Assembly: GCA_964389305.1 (NCBI GenBank)
Contig: CAYMEK010000052.1
Location: 1 to 32,083, forward strand
Length of the DNA stretch: 32,083 nucleotides
Reading direction: 5' to 3'
Origin: CAYMEK01 sp964389305
GTDB lineage: Bacteria; Spirochaetota; Spirochaetia; SZUA-6; DRHE01
Shown here: positions 1 through 7,347 of the stretch, piece after piece
How the letters are laid out: every line of letters starts with the position of its first letter
Position numbering within the stretch: position 1 is the stretch's first letter
Position numbers and translations under genes: made by a program
Notes under the pieces: model-generated
The model's input: the letters and a program-made list of their open reading frames with translations, nothing else
Told to the model about the DNA's origin: nothing
Database searches by the model: none

Positions 1-386
1 CCGAGTTCGTGCAGATGGAGAACGTGGTGGATACGAAAACCTGGGGATTTCTGCCCGAAGGACACATCGACAAGGGCGGGGATATCTACTATCTCCCCAT
101 CCCCGGTCAGAGCCATATCGGGGGGGGCGGCGTGGAGTTCGCCCTTTATCCGGAAGGCGTGTTGGGCAAGCCGTCGCTGGCCAAGGCCGAGAAGGCCTAC
201 CGGGCCATAGAAACCTATCTGGATTACGTGGTCCGGCTGCACGACGATATTCTGGCGAAATTCCCACCCGGTGTGCTGCCGGAAAGCAAATATATGACCC
301 AGCGGGATAAAGAGGAGATAGACAAATTGCTGAAAGGCCCCTCGGATGGGGGCAAGCATATCTACACCCTCGGCTGGCCGCCGTGA
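1..386 (+). CDS. Creatininase-family hydrolase, C-terminal fragment (5' end outside window)
   Basis: The reading frame is open from the left edge and ends with TGA at 384-386, giving about 128 residues of a protein whose start lies outside. The stretch with GGGGVEFALYPEGVLGKP followed by SLAKAEKAYRA resembles the C-terminal part of creatininase-family metal-dependent amidohydrolases, which typically have a Gly-rich loop and then a (G/V)xG(x)PxxAxxEK segment. The usual family length is about 240-280 residues, so roughly half is missing and the metal-binding histidines cannot be checked. The family includes creatininase, MftE, FAPy deformylase and 3-dehydro-scyllo-inosose hydrolase (IolN). With an Idh-type oxidoreductase, a zinc dehydrogenase and a TIM-barrel protein downstream, an IolN-like ring-opening hydrolase is the most attractive reading, but that is inference. 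It lies 73 bases upstream of dctP on the same strand. Confidence 0.62.
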   Translation, partial: EFVQMENVVDTKTWGFLPEGHIDKGGDIYYLPIPGQSHIGGGGVEFALYPEGVLGKPSLAKAEKAYRAIETYLDYVVRLHDDILAKFPPGVLPESKYMTQRDKEEIDKLLKGPSDGGKHIYTLGWPP

Positions 387-411
387 GGTGTGAACGGTAT
401 TTGGATGAAAA

Positions 412-428
412 ACGAAGCGTTGCTTCGT
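412..428 (+). promoter_or_regulatory. Perfect stem-loop ahead of dctP
   Basis: ACGAAGC, loop GTT, GCTTCGT forms a perfect 7-bp stem. It is followed by AAAAATCTTTT and then the strong ribosome site gagaggaggt of dctP. It may be a weak terminator/attenuator or an mRNA-end stabiliser between the creatininase gene and the transporter. The T-run is interrupted, so full termination is unlikely. Confidence 0.45.
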
Positions 429-459
429 AAAAATCTTTTAGAGAGGAGGTGTACGAGCT

Positions 460-1536
460 ATGAAAAAACTCGTAACCGCACTTGTTTTTCTGGTTATTGC
501 TGCAGCATTTGTCTTTGCTGGAGCGCAATCGGAAAAGCCCGAAATACCTGAAGCTGTAACGCCTACAGCGGGGGCAGCCAAGTACGTATTGAAACTGGCG
601 CACGCGGATTCGACGAATATCTTTACATCCAGAAAACATACGCAATGCGTTGCCTTCGCCAACCTCGTAAATGCCAGAAGCGGAGGACGAATCGAGGTAC
701 AGGTCTTCGGGGCAGGCGCTTTGGGCGCCGAAAGGGAGTATGTCGAAGGGATACAATCGGGGATCGTTCAAGCCGGAGTTGCTTCCGGTGTAATGGGTAG
801 TTTCTTTCCCCCCGCCATGGTCACCGACATTCCCTATCTTTTCCCGTCTGCCGCCGTGGCCTGGGAGGTGCTGGATGGTCCTGTAGGAGACGAACTGAGA
901 GAGAAGCTCTTGAAGGACACCGGCGTCAGATGTCTGGCATTTGCCGAAGTCGGGTTTAGAAACTTCACCAACGACGTGAGACCGATCAGAAATCCCGACG
1001 ATCTGAAAGGACTGAAGATTCGGGTCATGGAGACTCCGCTCTTTGTGACCCTGGTAAGATCGCTGGGAGCTATCCCCACGCCGATCGCCTGGACCGAAAC
1101 GTATACGGCACTGCAGACCGGAGTCGTTGACGGGGAAGAGAATCCGATATCGGTTATCCTGGTAGCCAATTTCCCAGAGGTGCAGAAGTACGTAACCCTC
1201 GACGGTCATGTGTACGGCGTAGACTGGTTTCTTATCAACGAAAAGTTTTTCCAGAGTCTTCCTGCCGACCTCCAGTACATTGTTCTTGACTCGGCAAAAA
1301 TCAGTTCGGGTGTAGGCAGAGGTGTTCAGCAGGCGCTGGGAGCCACAGGAATCGCCAGGCTCAGAGAAGCGGGAATGGAAGTGTATGTTCCGACAGAGCA
1401 GGAGCGAGAGCTTTTCAAGCAGGCGACACAGGGACCGGTAATCGATTGGCTGAAAACAAAGATGGATGCGTCGATTATCAACAAGTTCCTGAAAGAAGTC
1501 GATCGAGTAGTTGACAAGGAAAAGGCGGAGCTTTAA
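460..1536 (+). CDS. dctP: TRAP transporter substrate-binding protein (DctP family)
   Basis: This 358-residue protein is the periplasmic receptor of a TRAP transporter; it captures a solute, usually a carboxylate, and delivers it to the DctQM membrane unit. Residues 1-20 are a Lys-Lys-led hydrophobic signal peptide, probably cut before GAQSE. The mature part has the DctP hallmarks: YVLKLAHAD at the start of the domain, LKGLKIRVMETP with Arg188, the position that normally salt-bridges the substrate carboxylate, and ALQTGVVDGEENP. The ATG is set by gagaggaggt with good spacing. dctQ and dctM follow on the same strand, with a hairpin between dctP and dctQ. The retained Arg suggests an acidic substrate, but its identity cannot be read from sequence. 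The signal region lacks a Cys, so it is not a lipoprotein. Confidence 0.93.
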   Translation: MKKLVTALVFLVIAAAFVFAGAQSEKPEIPEAVTPTAGAAKYVLKLAHADSTNIFTSRKHTQCVAFANLVNARSGGRIEVQVFGAGALGAEREYVEGIQSGIVQAGVASGVMGSFFPPAMVTDIPYLFPSAAVAWEVLDGPVGDELREKLLKDTGVRCLAFAEVGFRNFTNDVRPIRNPDDLKGLKIRVMETPLFVTLVRSLGAIPTPIAWTETYTALQTGVVDGEENPISVILVANFPEVQKYVTLDGHVYGVDWFLINEKFFQSLPADLQYIVLDSAKISSGVGRGVQQALGATGIARLREAGMEVYVPTEQERELFKQATQGPVIDWLKTKMDASIINKFLKEVDRVVDKEKAEL

Positions 1537-1565
1537 TAGGGTAGAATGTAGGGTAGAGTTCCCAA

Positions 1566-1612
1566 GAATCGGGAAGGGAGGTGTGTGTATCCGCCTTCCT
1601 TCCCCTTGATTC
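1566..1612 (+). promoter_or_regulatory. Stem-loop between dctP and dctQ
   Basis: The 5' arm at 1566-1581 (GAATC then GGGAAGGGAGG) pairs with the 3' arm at 1594-1612 (CCTTCCTTCCCC then TTGATTC), with a 3-nt bulge and one G-U pair, around a 12-nt loop. It follows the dctP stop and precedes the dctQ ATG at 1629. The purine-rich arm looks like a ribosome site but sits inside the stem. The likely role is to protect dctP mRNA or damp dctQM translation, giving more receptor than permease. Confidence 0.5.
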
Positions 1613-1628
1613 AGGAAAAGAGAAACAC

Positions 1629-2120
1629 ATGGATTTGTTGAAGCCACTTCGCAAAGTCTTTAAGTATATTGAAAAAAGTATAAATGTAGCCGTCTTTGTA
1701 CTGCTGTCCGTAATGATCGTGAATCTGACAATCAACGTGTTGACGCGGTACGTGTTCAAATTCCCGATTATCTGGGCGGAGGAATTGGGGCGTTACATCA
1801 TGGTATGGTGCGCTTTCCTGGGAATGAGTATTGCCATCAGAGACGGCGATCACGTGAATATAACGTTTATAAGGAAGCTCCTGCCCAAGGTCGTGCAGAA
1901 GGCTCTCTTTCATCTCAGCAACATTGTTGTACTTATTTTCCTGGTCTCGGTGTTGCTGAAATCATTAGAGCATATGTCGACACTTAAAGGCCAGATATCT
2001 CCCGCCCTGCAGATACCGATGAGCATACCGTACATATCCGTCACCGTCGGTATGGTGACGATGATTCTCCAGCTGGTTCACAGATATCTATATTTCAGTG
2101 AATTGGACCGGAGTATTTAA
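1629..2120 (+). CDS. dctQ: TRAP transporter small permease (DctQ family)
   Basis: This 163-residue membrane protein is the four-helix small subunit that pairs with DctM. Hydrophobic segments lie at about residues 18-38, 52-70, 92-112 and 130-152. The DctQ signature VLTRYVFKFPIIWAEELGRY and the following MxWxAFLGMSIAIRDGDHV are clear. I chose the ATG at 1629 over an upstream in-frame GTG at 1581, because the GTG lies inside the purine-rich arm of a hairpin and would add a non-conserved 16-residue leader. The ribosome site for 1629 is modest (aggaaaagag). The gene sits between dctP and dctM, 27 bases before the latter. Confidence 0.9.
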   Translation: MDLLKPLRKVFKYIEKSINVAVFVLLSVMIVNLTINVLTRYVFKFPIIWAEELGRYIMVWCAFLGMSIAIRDGDHVNITFIRKLLPKVVQKALFHLSNIVVLIFLVSVLLKSLEHMSTLKGQISPALQIPMSIPYISVTVGMVTMILQLVHRYLYFSELDRSI

Positions 2121-2147
2121 ACTGATCAAGTCCCGGAACGATAAGTA

Positions 2148-3431
2148 ATGGTAATAGGATTAATTGCATTTATACTATGTTTGATTATCGGAGTACCCAT
2201 CGCTTTCAGCATCGGCTTTTCTTCTTTGGTTTTTCTGCTGGTAAGACATGACATTCCTTTGACCCTGATAGCACAAAGAATGTTTACGGGTCTCGATGTA
2301 TTTCCCTTTATGGCGGTTCCTTTTTTCATACTGGCCGGTGAATTGATGAACAAGGCCGGTATAACAAAGAGACTTGTCGATTTTGCCGACGTGCTGGTCG
2401 GTCATTTCAAAGGTGGATTAGCCCATGTGAACATAGTAACCAGCATGTTTTTCGCCGGTATCACCGGCTCCGCCGTGGCCGACACCTCGGCTATCGGTTC
2501 TATGCTCATCCCTGCCATGGAGGAGCAGGGCTATGATACCGATTACAGCGCTGCGGTAACCGTCTCTTCCTCCGTCATTGGTCCCATAATTCCGCCCAGT
2601 ATCCCGATGGTCATATTTTCGCTGATCAGCGGTACCTCCGTAGCTGCACTGTTTTTATCGGGTGTTGTTCCGGGAGTTCTGCTGGGATTCGGGCTCATGC
2701 TGGTGAGCTACATCTATGCCCATAAGAGGAATTACCCAAAGAATGAAAAAGCGGCGAGTCTGGTGCAAATAGCCAGGGTGTTCGTAAAGGCCATAGTACC
2801 TCTGCTGATGCCCATTATCATATTGGGAGGGATACTGAGCGGGGTGTTTACCGCAACCGAAGCCTCCGGAATAGCCGTCGTCTATGCCCTGATTATAGGA
2901 TTCCTGGTATTAAAAGATCTCGATTTCGAGAAATTGAAACAAGCATTTATTGGTACTGCAAAAACAACGGGAATCGTTTTTCTAGTCATCGCCTGTGCGA
3001 ATATTTTCAACTGGATGCTCGCCATCGAACAGGTACCCCAGAAGTTGACGGCGATAGTATCCAACAACATTCAAAATCCTTTTGGTTTACTCCTTTGGAT
3101 CAATGTAATTCTGCTTTTTTTAGGCACCTTTGTGGAAGGTACCGCGGCAATGATCATCACCGTGCCCGTTCTTCTGCAGGTCACCGCTCCCTTCGGGATA
3201 AGCACGGTAACCCTGGGCGCGATCGTCGTTCTGAATTTGATGATAGGGTTGATCACACCGCCTTTGGGATTGTGCCTTTTCGTTGCCTGCGGCCTGACCA
3301 AGCTGAGTCTGGAGAAAATATCAAAAGCCGTTCTGCCGTTTCTGGCTATCGAGATAGTCGTGCTGCTGATAACCACGTATATCGAACCGATAACACTGTG
3401 GCTGCCGAAACTTTTCCATTACGTCCGTTGA
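2148..3431 (+). CDS. dctM: TRAP transporter large permease (DctM family)
   Basis: This 427-residue, highly hydrophobic protein has the length and pattern of DctM, the 11-12 helix subunit that carries the Na+-coupled transport path. The conserved region FFAGITGSAVADTSAIGSML and the PPSIPMVIF and EGTAAMIITVPVL stretches match the family. It is encoded 27 bases after dctQ with a poor ribosome site (ggaacgataagta), so it probably depends on translation of dctQ. The coding sequence is visibly AT-richer than the hydrogenase end of the window. The stop TGA at 3429-3431 is followed at once by the next gene, whose GAGG ribosome site overlaps the stop. Confidence 0.93.
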   Translation: MVIGLIAFILCLIIGVPIAFSIGFSSLVFLLVRHDIPLTLIAQRMFTGLDVFPFMAVPFFILAGELMNKAGITKRLVDFADVLVGHFKGGLAHVNIVTSMFFAGITGSAVADTSAIGSMLIPAMEEQGYDTDYSAAVTVSSSVIGPIIPPSIPMVIFSLISGTSVAALFLSGVVPGVLLGFGLMLVSYIYAHKRNYPKNEKAASLVQIARVFVKAIVPLLMPIIILGGILSGVFTATEASGIAVVYALIIGFLVLKDLDFEKLKQAFIGTAKTTGIVFLVIACANIFNWMLAIEQVPQKLTAIVSNNIQNPFGLLLWINVILLFLGTFVEGTAAMIITVPVLLQVTAPFGISTVTLGAIVVLNLMIGLITPPLGLCLFVACGLTKLSLEKISKAVLPFLAIEIVVLLITTYIEPITLWLPKLFHYVR

Positions 3432-3437
3432 GGCACT

Positions 3438-4487
3438 ATGAAGCCGAGAATACGCATCGCTTCAATCGGTGTGGGAATGATCGGGCACGTACATGCCGGT
3501 ATTCTCTCGAGAATGGAGGAGTGTGACTATGTTGGCATATCGGATGCCGATTCGCAGAATAGAGAAATAGCCGCCAAGCTCGGAACAAAATACTATGAAG
3601 ATCACCGGGAGATGATCGACAGAGAACATCCCGACGGCGTCGTTATCTCGGTTCCGAATGAGCTGCACGAGCCTATCGGCTGCTCTTGCCTGGAAAGGGG
3701 TGTGCACGTTTTCATGGAGAAGCCGATTGCGCCGACCCTCGAGGGAGCGCAGGCGCTGATAAACAGCGCGCGGGAAAACAACGTGCAGCTGCTCATCGGT
3801 CACCACCGGAGGTTCAATCCAATGGTCGTGGCTACTAAAGAGTTGATTCGCAGGGGGGAATTGGGCGACCTGGTAGGCATCTCGGTCCTCTGGGGCATGT
3901 ATAAGCCGAGTGAATATTTTGTAGTCGGTGCTTGGAGAAAAAACAAGGGCGGAGGCACCATTCTCATCAACACGATTCATGAGGTAGACAACTTGCGCTT
4001 CATGTATGGCGAGATCGAACGTGTATATGCCGAGGTAAGCAGCAAAACCCGCCGGTTTGAAGTTGAAGATACCGTATGCGTCGCTTTGAGGTTTAAAGAC
4101 GGGGTGCTCGGGACCATATTGATGTCCGACACCGTGCCTTCTTTGTGGGCCTATGAGGCCACGATGGGTGAGAACAAGTTTTTTTATCCAACGCAGGGCG
4201 ACATATATCATTTCTTGGGAACCAGGGCGTCTTTAACCTTTCCGGGAATGACCAAGGTCTATTATTCTGATCCCTCCAAAAGAGGCTGGCAGCATGCTTT
4301 GACAACGGAACGCCTGGCTATCAAAAGCCGAGATCCCTATCCGGAACAGATGGCGCATTTCTGTAGAGTAATCAGAGGAGAAGAAAACCCGAGAACCAGC
4401 GGCGAAGACGCGCTCAGGTCGTTGCGGGTGACCATGGCGATACGTGAATCCGGAGTGACACACAAACCGGTCGTTGTCGAATACTGA
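3438..4487 (+). CDS. Gfo/Idh/MocA-family NAD(P)-dependent oxidoreductase
   Basis: This 349-residue cytoplasmic protein has the two-domain Gfo/Idh/MocA layout. The N-terminal Rossmann fold carries GVGMIGHVHAG. The EKP motif is at residues 94-96, where the Lys is the family's catalytic residue, followed by GHHRRFNP. The C-terminal domain has GGGTILINTIHEVD. In many relatives this last motif reads GGGxLxDxGxH, with a catalytic Asp four residues before the His. Here that place is Ile and an Asn follows it, a variant I recall from a sub-group of the family. Members oxidise or reduce sugars and cyclitols, for example myo-inositol dehydrogenase IolG. It starts 6 bases after dctM and is followed 24 bases later by a zinc dehydrogenase, which suggests two successive oxidation steps on the imported substrate. 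Confidence 0.9.
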   Translation: MKPRIRIASIGVGMIGHVHAGILSRMEECDYVGISDADSQNREIAAKLGTKYYEDHREMIDREHPDGVVISVPNELHEPIGCSCLERGVHVFMEKPIAPTLEGAQALINSARENNVQLLIGHHRRFNPMVVATKELIRRGELGDLVGISVLWGMYKPSEYFVVGAWRKNKGGGTILINTIHEVDNLRFMYGEIERVYAEVSSKTRRFEVEDTVCVALRFKDGVLGTILMSDTVPSLWAYEATMGENKFFYPTQGDIYHFLGTRASLTFPGMTKVYYSDPSKRGWQHALTTERLAIKSRDPYPEQMAHFCRVIRGEENPRTSGEDALRSLRVTMAIRESGVTHKPVVVEY

Positions 4488-4511
4488 GCGCAGTGGAGTA
4501 AGGAGGAGACC

Positions 4512-5543
4512 GTGAAAGCGATAGTAAAGACGGAACAAACAGCCGGATCATTTGCCGTCAATGATATACCGGTACCGAAGCCCAAGCCTGCCGAAGTCCT
4601 GATACAGGTCAAGGCGACCGGTTTGTGCTACACGGATATGTCGATCTTGAACGGAGATTATAAAGGAAGAAAGCCCGTGCCGATACCTGTGGTGATGGGT
4701 CACGAGGGCGCGGGGGTCGTCGCGGATATAGGGGAGGAGGTAAGCACCCTGGAGATCGGGCAAAGGGTCGGTTTCGAGGCGCTCAGCGGATGCGGCAAAT
4801 GCTACAACTGCAGGACAGGCAACAAGAACATGTGTACCGACTGGAACCACCTCGGCATCACCTATGACGGCACTTTCGCCGAATTTGTGCTTGTTCCCGA
4901 AACCCTGGTCCACATCTTGCCGGACAGTGTCGAGTTTGCCGATGCCGCGCTGTTGGAGCCTCTCAGTCTTGTGGTGAGATCCCTGGAGCACGTGAAACCC
5001 GTTGTCGGAGAAAGCGCCGTGATCATCGGGCCGGGAACGGTCGGCCTGCTGCATCTGCAAGCCCTGGCAGCCTCCGGCGTGTCCAAGCTGATCGTCGTGG
5101 GGCTGGATATTGATGCGATCCGGTTCGGAATCGCGGAAAAACTGGGAGCGACGCATATAGTAAATGCGAGCAACGAGGATCCGGTCGACGCCGTTGCCAG
5201 AGCCACCGGAGGCCGGGGAGTCGATATCGTTATCGAAACCGCGAGCTCCCCGAAAGTCTGGGACTTTCTCCTTGACGTGGTGGCTGCCAAGGGGCGGATT
5301 TCGGCATTTGGACTGTACCCCGAATCCAGTTTCAAGCCGCTGGCCGTGATTCGAAACGGCGCCACGATCTATGGGGACGTAGCCTTCTTACAGAAACACT
5401 TCATCCGAGCGATACACTGGCTCGAATCAGGCAAGGTATCGGGACAGGCCCTGGTAACGAAGAGGTTTTCCCTGGATGAGGCCGGGAAGGCCTTCGAAGC
5501 GTTCAAACACAAAGAAACCGTGAAATGCCTCTTCGAGCCATGA
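4512..5543 (+). CDS. Zinc-dependent alcohol dehydrogenase (MDR superfamily)
   Basis: This 343-residue medium-chain dehydrogenase starts with GTG behind an excellent ribosome site (aaggaggag). The catalytic zinc ligands are visible as GLCYTD (Cys near residue 38) and GHEGAG. The structural zinc site has its four cysteines in SGCGKCYNCRTGNKNMC. The NAD-binding fold has IIGPGTVGLLHLQALAASG, followed by an acidic GLDID that favours NAD over NADP. It probably oxidises a secondary alcohol to a ketone. Beside an Idh-type oxidoreductase and a creatininase-like hydrolase it matches the place of IolM (second oxidation to a diketo-cyclitol) in the Thermotoga inositol route; that assignment is inference. 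Threonine or sorbitol dehydrogenase-like activities are alternatives. Confidence 0.9.
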   Translation: MKAIVKTEQTAGSFAVNDIPVPKPKPAEVLIQVKATGLCYTDMSILNGDYKGRKPVPIPVVMGHEGAGVVADIGEEVSTLEIGQRVGFEALSGCGKCYNCRTGNKNMCTDWNHLGITYDGTFAEFVLVPETLVHILPDSVEFADAALLEPLSLVVRSLEHVKPVVGESAVIIGPGTVGLLHLQALAASGVSKLIVVGLDIDAIRFGIAEKLGATHIVNASNEDPVDAVARATGGRGVDIVIETASSPKVWDFLLDVVAAKGRISAFGLYPESSFKPLAVIRNGATIYGDVAFLQKHFIRAIHWLESGKVSGQALVTKRFSLDEAGKAFEAFKHKETVKCLFEP

Positions 5544-5578
5544 TCGGGAAATGTTGTTGAGAAACGATCGGTACGGTT

Positions 5579-6727
5579 GTGGAACACATCGGGAAACTAC
5601 CCTTTGAGGTGGACAGGCTGTACAGCCTCATGGAGCAGTTCGAAGTCGAGCTGCTCCTGGCTTCCACCCGTCACAATATCCGCTATCTTACCGGGGGCTA
5701 CTATTATCCGCTGTACGTGTGGGATTCTCACGGGCGAAGGACGCAGTACCTGTCCTTCGCCTGCATCCCGCGGCAGGCGGTAGAGGCCTCCTTTTATGTC
5801 GGAAGACCAGGCGAAAAGGAGGTAATGCAGGAAGCCGATGTGTGGATGAAACAGTGCTACGAGAGCGAGAAGATAGGCAGCCTGTGGACCGCCGCCCGGA
5901 CCGTTGAAGTACTGAAGAACCGCAGCCTGGATGGATCACGCATCGCCGTGGAATTACCTTCCCTGCCGGCGGATGTCTTCGAGGTGCTCAAAGAACGGCT
6001 TCCCCGAGCAGTCTTTGTCGATGCCGTACCCATGATGGATGCGCTTCGGGCCGTCAAGAGTGCGGATGAAATCGCGATCATTCGTGAGGGAACAAAGAGA
6101 AACCTCGAGGCGGTGGCGGCTGTCTTGAGGTCGGGCCGGGATGGGGTCAGCACCGCGGCGCTGGCTGACCGAGTCGCCAGGGAGTTCAGGAACAGGGAGC
6201 TGCATTTCCTGTACGCCCTGGTATGTGCGGGACCGGGTTTTTTCAGGGCGCCCTCCGAAAAGAGAAGCTGGAGGCGTGGGAATCTGCTTCATGTCGACGC
6301 CGGCGGGTTGTTCGAGTCCTACGTCGTGGAGCTATGCAGGGTAGGATATCTGGGAAAACCCTCGGGCCTGGCCGATGAATTGGTGCAGGGCTGCCGGGAT
6401 CTGGAGGAGCAGGTGCTGGACACCCTGCGGCCGGGCGTCGAGGCCGGCGTGGTTCAACGCAGCGCGGACACTTTCCTGGAGAAACACCCACTCGGGAAGT
6501 ACGGGAGGTTCATCGCCCACGGAATAGGTCTGGTCCATCACGAGGATCCGGTGATCGACGTGCGTTCGCCTCAATTGCTGCAGGAGGGCATGGTGCTGTC
6601 CATAGAGATGGAGTTCCGCCATGAAGAAGCGGGCCATGTGAAGCTGGAGGACATGGCCGTGATAACGGGCGGCGGAAGCGAGCTTCTCGGTCCCCGGCAG
6701 GAGGCCTGGTACATCTCCGAAGGCTGA
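5579..6727 (+). CDS. M24-family (Xaa-Pro peptidase / creatinase-like) protein
   Basis: This 382-residue protein has the N-terminal creatinase-like domain (about residues 1-140, with TRHNIRYLTGGYYYPL) and a C-terminal pita-bread M24 domain. The five metal-ligand positions can be traced: Asp in LLHVDAGG, then Glu instead of the usual Asp in YVVELCRV, His in AHGIGLVHHEDP, Glu in VLSIEMEF and Glu in VKLEDMAV. So four of five ligands are kept and one is a conservative Asp-to-Glu change. It may be a peptidase, or a C-N hydrolase acting on a small molecule as creatinase does. The GTG start at 5579 has no strong ribosome site; an in-frame ATG at 5630 is possible but would cut into the N-terminal domain. 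Its place after a TRAP and dehydrogenase set suggests a catabolic rather than a housekeeping role. Confidence 0.85.
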   Translation: MEHIGKLPFEVDRLYSLMEQFEVELLLASTRHNIRYLTGGYYYPLYVWDSHGRRTQYLSFACIPRQAVEASFYVGRPGEKEVMQEADVWMKQCYESEKIGSLWTAARTVEVLKNRSLDGSRIAVELPSLPADVFEVLKERLPRAVFVDAVPMMDALRAVKSADEIAIIREGTKRNLEAVAAVLRSGRDGVSTAALADRVAREFRNRELHFLYALVCAGPGFFRAPSEKRSWRRGNLLHVDAGGLFESYVVELCRVGYLGKPSGLADELVQGCRDLEEQVLDTLRPGVEAGVVQRSADTFLEKHPLGKYGRFIAHGIGLVHHEDPVIDVRSPQLLQEGMVLSIEMEFRHEEAGHVKLEDMAVITGGGSELLGPRQEAWYISEG

Positions 6728-6870
6728 GCCGTTTGTTTTTTCCCGTCCAACGATTGGCGATCTTGGGGCTATGAAAAACGCCTGTTCCATGCCATCCTGA
6801 GCCATTATGGCGGCATACCGGGGACACGGTCGATCAACGGCGAGCGGGAGCGCTTTGCAGGGCTAGCGAG

Positions 6871-7323
6871 GTGGGAAAGCATATAGCGGTCGTTCACGGG
6901 CCGAATTTGAACATGCTGGGCAAACGGGAAGTAGGCATCTACGGCGGCAAGTCGATGGAAGATATCAATGCCGCCGTTGCCGCCGAGGCTCAAAAGCTCG
7001 GCGTAACCGTAGAGTTCTACCAATCGAACAGCGAAGGCGAGCTGGTTAGCTTCATCCAACAGTGCAGGGCAAGGGTGAGGGGCATCATGCTGAACGCGGG
7101 GGCCTATACGCATTACTCCGTCGCCTTGCGGGACGCGATTAGCGCCGCCGAGGTCCCCACGGTGGAGGTGCACATTTCCAATGTCTACAAGAGGGAAGTC
7201 TTCCGCCACACCTCACTGATCGCACCGGTGTGCGTCGGACAGATCTGCGGCTTCGGCCCCTTCAGCTACATCGTGGGCTTGCGGGCGTTGATCGAAGACA
7301 GGCTTGACCCCTGGCTTGTTTGA
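6871..7323 (+). CDS. aroQ: Type II 3-dehydroquinate dehydratase (AroQ), apparently catalytically intact
   Basis: This 150-residue protein matches type II DHQase along its whole length and even keeps the residue numbering familiar from the Mycobacterium enzyme: Asn12, Arg19, Tyr24, Asn75, His81, Asp88, Glu99, His101, Arg108 and Arg112 are all present (HGPNLNMLG, IYG, LNAGAYTHYS, VEVHISN, REVFRH). The reaction is reversible dehydration of 3-dehydroquinate to 3-dehydroshikimate. The start is GTG with a weak upstream site. It follows a 143-base gap after the M24 gene and is followed 24 bases later by a divergent copy of itself. In this catabolic operon it may work in quinate or related cyclitol-acid breakdown rather than in aromatic amino acid synthesis; the sequence alone cannot separate these. 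Confidence 0.92.
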   Translation: MGKHIAVVHGPNLNMLGKREVGIYGGKSMEDINAAVAAEAQKLGVTVEFYQSNSEGELVSFIQQCRARVRGIMLNAGAYTHYSVALRDAISAAEVPTVEVHISNVYKREVFRHTSLIAPVCVGQICGFGPFSYIVGLRALIEDRLDPWLV

Positions 7324-7347
7324 CGGGGCTTTGACAGGGAGTATGGT

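Noticed and set aside
1581..1628. GTG at 1581 as the dctQ start
   Set aside because: It lies in the stem of a hairpin and overlaps its own would-be ribosome site; the ATG at 1629 starts the conserved protein.
6871..7323. Simple shikimate pathway aroQ in a biosynthetic operon
   Set aside because: No other aro gene is near it, and its neighbours are catabolic and transport genes. A shared housekeeping use is still possible but is not supported by context.
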